A stretch of DNA of 64,000 bases from assembly GCF_025567045.1 (NCBI RefSeq), contig NZ_JAOQJK010000002.1, forward strand, positions 310,001 to 374,000, in the 5' to 3' direction. Origin of the DNA: Barnesiella propionica. GTDB lineage: Bacteria; Bacteroidota; Bacteroidia; Bacteroidales; Barnesiellaceae. Positions 61,572-64,000 of this stretch are shown here, piece after piece (within the stretch, counting starts at the first letter, position 1; every line of letters starts with the position of its first letter). The notes below the pieces were generated by a model. The model was not told the origin of the DNA and ran no database searches. It saw only the letters and a list, made by a program, of their open reading frames with translations. The position numbers were made by a program, and so were the translations under genes.

Positions 61572-62600
61572 ATGATTAATAAGATTATTCCTGAAGATAA
61601 AATTCAGAAGACTAAAAAACTGATAGAAAGAAGTGAGAATATAGTTATAACGTGTCATGTTTCTCCCGACGGAGATGCAATAGGAGCATCATTAGGATTA
61701 TATCACTTTTTGGATTCTCAGGATAAGAATGTAAATATCGTAACTCCTGATTTGCTTCCTTCCAATCTGTTGTTTTTAAAAGGGAGCCGGGATGTAGTCG
61801 TTTATACGAGATATCAGGAATTTGCTGAAGAATTAATTGGAAATGCCGATCTGATTTTCTGTCTGGACTATAATACATTGAGCCGGATCGACAGGGTGGC
61901 TAAATCTGTTTCCATTTCGTCTGCAAAAAAAATAATGATAGACCATCATTTGGATCCGGAAAATTTTTGTGATATAATTATTTCGCATCCTGAAGTTGCA
62001 TCTACCAGTGAGCTCGTATTCCGGCTAATTTGCAGGATGGGGATGTTCGAAGAGTTGAATCAATGTGCATCAGAGGCTATATATACAGGAATGATGACCG
62101 ATACGGGTAATTTTACTTATAATTCCAATAAGCCTGAAATTTATTTTATTATTGCCGAACTTATAAAAAAAGGGATAAATAAGGACCGGATTTATAATAA
62201 GGTCTATAATACCAACAGTGTTGATAAATTAAAATTGAACGGTTATGCGATAAGCCAGAAAATGGAAATATTCCCTGAATACAAAGCTGCAGTTATCACT
62301 CTTACCCAGGAAGATTTAAAGCATTATGACTATCAGAAAGGAGATAGTGAAGGTTTGGTAAACGTACCGTTAAGTATCGAGGGCGTGATATTTTCAACTT
62401 TCTTTAGAGAAGACAAGGATTTCATAAAAGTTTCGATGCGCTCGCAAGGAAAGTTTCCTGTCAATAAAATCGCGTCCGATTATTTTAACGGAGGTGGCCA
62501 TCTGAATGCAGCAGGTGGTGAATTTTACGGTACAATGGACGAGGCTTTGTGCCGTTTTAAAGAAATATTACCGGTGTATGCTCATTATCTGAATGATTAA
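61572..62600 (+). CDS. nrnA: DHH-family oligoribonuclease / pAp phosphatase (NrnA-like)
   Basis: The 342-residue protein has the DHH-DHHA1 layout. Metal motifs are CHVSPDGDAIGASLGLYH, the block LIFCLDYNTLSRID, the name-giving MIDHHLDPENF and MTDTGNFTYNSN. The DHHA1 substrate domain ends with FNGGGHLNAAGGEF. NrnA degrades very short RNAs and removes phosphate from pAp. It is cytoplasmic and monocistronic. Confidence 0.93.
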   Translation: MINKIIPEDKIQKTKKLIERSENIVITCHVSPDGDAIGASLGLYHFLDSQDKNVNIVTPDLLPSNLLFLKGSRDVVVYTRYQEFAEELIGNADLIFCLDYNTLSRIDRVAKSVSISSAKKIMIDHHLDPENFCDIIISHPEVASTSELVFRLICRMGMFEELNQCASEAIYTGMMTDTGNFTYNSNKPEIYFIIAELIKKGINKDRIYNKVYNTNSVDKLKLNGYAISQKMEIFPEYKAAVITLTQEDLKHYDYQKGDSEGLVNVPLSIEGVIFSTFFREDKDFIKVSMRSQGKFPVNKIASDYFNGGGHLNAAGGEFYGTMDEALCRFKEILPVYAHYLND

Positions 62601-62622
62601 ATAATTTTATAATTGTAATTTT

Positions 62623-62652
62623 CTTGACTTTAAGTGAAAATATCTACTTTTG
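62623..62652 (+). promoter_or_regulatory. Promoter of the DUF4827 gene
   Basis: CTTG (62623-62626), 18 bases, TACTTTTG (62645-62652). The ATG follows at 62685. Confidence 0.55.
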
Positions 62653-62684
62653 AAGTGAAATAAACAGACAGAAACAAAGATTAT

Positions 62685-63254
62685 ATGAAGATGAAAAAAA
62701 TATTTGTGGGAGCCATTTCTCTTATTGTATTAATACTTTCTTCCATTTCATGCAGCGATGGTAAATCTTATGCTGAATTACGCAAGGAAGAAAAGGATGC
62801 GGTAAATGCGTTCTTTGCAGATAAGACCGTTATAAAAAAATTACCGGCTGACTCTGTTTTACAGGGAGCTTCGGGAAATACACCGGCTCCATATTATCAG
62901 TTAGATGAAGACGGAGAAGTTTATATGCAAGTAGTTGATACTACCGAGGGATATGCTATGGCGAAATATAAAGATGAAGTATATTTCCGGTTTGAAAGAA
63001 CTGATTTGAAAGCTTGGGCTGCAGGAGAAAATCCTATATCTGAAGGTAATTTCAATGATCCGTTGTCTCCTTCGTACTTTTCGTTTGGAAACTTTTCATC
63101 CAATTCGTCGCTCAAGTGGGGCACAGGATTGCAATTACCTTTATATTTTGTAAAGAAAGGTTCTGTAGTGAATCTGGTGATCAAGTCTAAAGCCGGGCTG
63201 ACAGATGAAGTATCGGCTGTTAATCCATTCTTGTATAAAGTTCGTTATAATTAA
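62685..63254 (+). CDS. DUF4827 family lipoprotein
   Basis: The 189-residue protein has a lipoprotein signal (ILSSISC, Cys near residue 23). The beginning of the mature part, SDGKSYAELRKEEKDAVNAF, is typical of DUF4827, a Bacteroidales family with a FKBP-like beta fold. The catalytic residues of prolyl isomerases cannot be judged by eye. It is anchored in a membrane, probably facing the periplasm. glmM follows after 17 bases and may be read from the same transcript. Confidence 0.8.
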   Translation: MKMKKIFVGAISLIVLILSSISCSDGKSYAELRKEEKDAVNAFFADKTVIKKLPADSVLQGASGNTPAPYYQLDEDGEVYMQVVDTTEGYAMAKYKDEVYFRFERTDLKAWAAGENPISEGNFNDPLSPSYFSFGNFSSNSSLKWGTGLQLPLYFVKKGSVVNLVIKSKAGLTDEVSAVNPFLYKVRYN

Positions 63255-63271
63255 TAAACCTCATTATTATT

Positions 63272-64000
63272 ATGTCTTTAATTAAATCTATTTCGGGTAT
63301 CAGGGGAACCATCGGAGGCAGAGCCGGAGAAGGATTGAACCCATTGGATATTGTGAAATTCACAGCTGCTTATGCTACTTTTATCCGTAAAACTACACTG
63401 GTAAATACAAATAAAATTGTAGTAGGCCGGGATGCTCGTATTTCGGGAGAAATGGTTGAAAAAATTGTTATCGGAACCCTTATGGGAATGGGATTTGATG
63501 TGGTGAATATCGGTTTGGCAACGACCCCGACAACAGAAATAGCCGTAACCCTGGAAAAGGCCTGTGGCGGTATTATACTGACGGCCAGTCATAATCCTAA
63601 ACAATGGAATGCTTTGAAATTGCTGAATGAAAAAGGCGAATTCCTAAATGCTGCAGAAGGTCAGGAAGTCCTGTCAATCGCAGCATCTGAAGATTTTGTT
63701 TTTGCAGGAGTGGATGATCTGGGCAAAATGACTGAAAACTTTACATATACTCAAAGACATATTGATAGCGTTCTGGCTCTTGATCTGGTAGATACAGATG
63801 CAATTAGGAAGGCTGATTTTACAGTGGCGATAGATTGTGTCAATTCTGTGGGAGGTATTGCTATTCCGGCTTTATTAGAAGCTTTAGGAGTAAAGAATGT
63901 GATAAAACTTAATTGCGAACCTAACGGACATTTTCCTCATAATCCGGAACCTCTTCCTGAGAATCTTACAGAGATCGCCGATACGATGAAATCCGGTAAA
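63272..64000 (+). CDS. glmM: Phosphoglucosamine mutase, 3' end outside the window
   Basis: The ATG at 63272 opens a frame that runs off the window after 243 codons. The start SLIKSISGIRGTIGGRAGEG is the alpha-D-phosphohexomutase N terminus. The phosphoserine loop IILTASHNPKQWNALKLLN is intact, and the beginning of domain 2 (VAIDCVNSVGGIAIPALLEA) is visible. GlmM converts glucosamine 6-phosphate to the 1-phosphate for cell-wall precursors. Phosphomannomutase is an alternative that needs the missing C-terminal part to decide. Confidence 0.9.
   Translation, partial: MSLIKSISGIRGTIGGRAGEGLNPLDIVKFTAAYATFIRKTTLVNTNKIVVGRDARISGEMVEKIVIGTLMGMGFDVVNIGLATTPTTEIAVTLEKACGGIILTASHNPKQWNALKLLNEKGEFLNAAEGQEVLSIAASEDFVFAGVDDLGKMTENFTYTQRHIDSVLALDLVDTDAIRKADFTVAIDCVNSVGGIAIPALLEALGVKNVIKLNCEPNGHFPHNPEPLPENLTEIADTMKSGK

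Noticed and set aside
1..64000. CRISPR array, rRNA genes, integrase or prophage genes
   Set aside because: No regular repeat-spacer pattern, no rRNA sequence and no integrase or phage structural gene is seen anywhere in the window.

Overview
The window comes from a low-GC member of the Bacteroidales (Bacteroidetes). The evidence is a set of family markers: promoters of the Bacteroidetes type (TTG, 19 bases, TAnnTTTG) in front of many genes, DUF4301, DUF4827, an OPT-type transporter, a BioG-BioC fusion, a class I DhnA-type aldolase, and many SPII lipoproteins. The genus cannot be fixed from the sequence alone. Most of the window is ordinary chromosome in short operons separated by clear intrinsic terminators.

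Layout. 1-2.4 kb: the 3' part of recN, then rlmB. 2.4-5.7 kb: a hemerythrin-domain protein with an overlapping LuxR-type regulator, divergent from a secreted metallophosphoesterase/beta-propeller protein. 5.8-9.2 kb: a large Dna2-like nuclease-helicase. 9.5-10.6 kb: rpsF-rpsR-rplI. 11-13.4 kb: a MarR regulator coupled to an exported alpha/beta hydrolase, then a lipoprotein. 13.4-18.7 kb: a RelA-type (p)ppGpp synthetase whose hydrolase site is lost, a DUF4301 protein and a RhlE-type helicase. 18.7-20.9 kb: an accessory island (below). 21-24 kb: DUF2156, a GNAT/Eis-like protein, a thioredoxin-like lipoprotein and tRNA-Pro. 24.6-33.4 kb: aspS, a Nif3-like protein, a zinc-ribbon coiled-coil protein, a YhcH-family protein, the OPT transporter, DUF2461, fructose-bisphosphate aldolase and a small GlsB-type protein. 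33.6-41.6 kb: an alpha/beta hydrolase-like protein, then a complete TetR-TolC-HlyD-ABC-ABC-permease-permease efflux operon. 41.6-45.4 kb: a muropeptide-processing operon (transglutaminase-like protein, NlpC/P60 endopeptidase, dipeptide epimerase). 45.5-50.3 kb: a biotin operon (small ORF, bioA, bioF, bioGC, bioD; no bioB). 50.5-64 kb: a BamE-like lipoprotein, murB, an MBL-fold hydrolase, a double-CDGSH protein, a Nudix hydrolase, topB, a TlpA-N-like protein, mazG, dsbD, nrnA, a DUF4827 lipoprotein and the start of glmM.

The most unusual region is 18746-20891. It is bounded by imperfect terminal inverted repeats of about 36 bases. The same five bases, TTGGT, lie directly outside both ends. Inside are a decayed IS1595-type transposase with a large internal deletion, a strongly structured RNA of about 230 nt behind a TATCTTTG promoter box, a 74-residue protein made of two zinc-ribbon repeats, and a GIY-YIG nuclease-like protein followed by its own terminator. 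I read it as a non-autonomous transposon carrying an RNA plus two-protein cargo of unknown function. It is the best candidate here for something undescribed. The boundaries and the RNA pairing are read directly from the sequence; mobility and function are inference.
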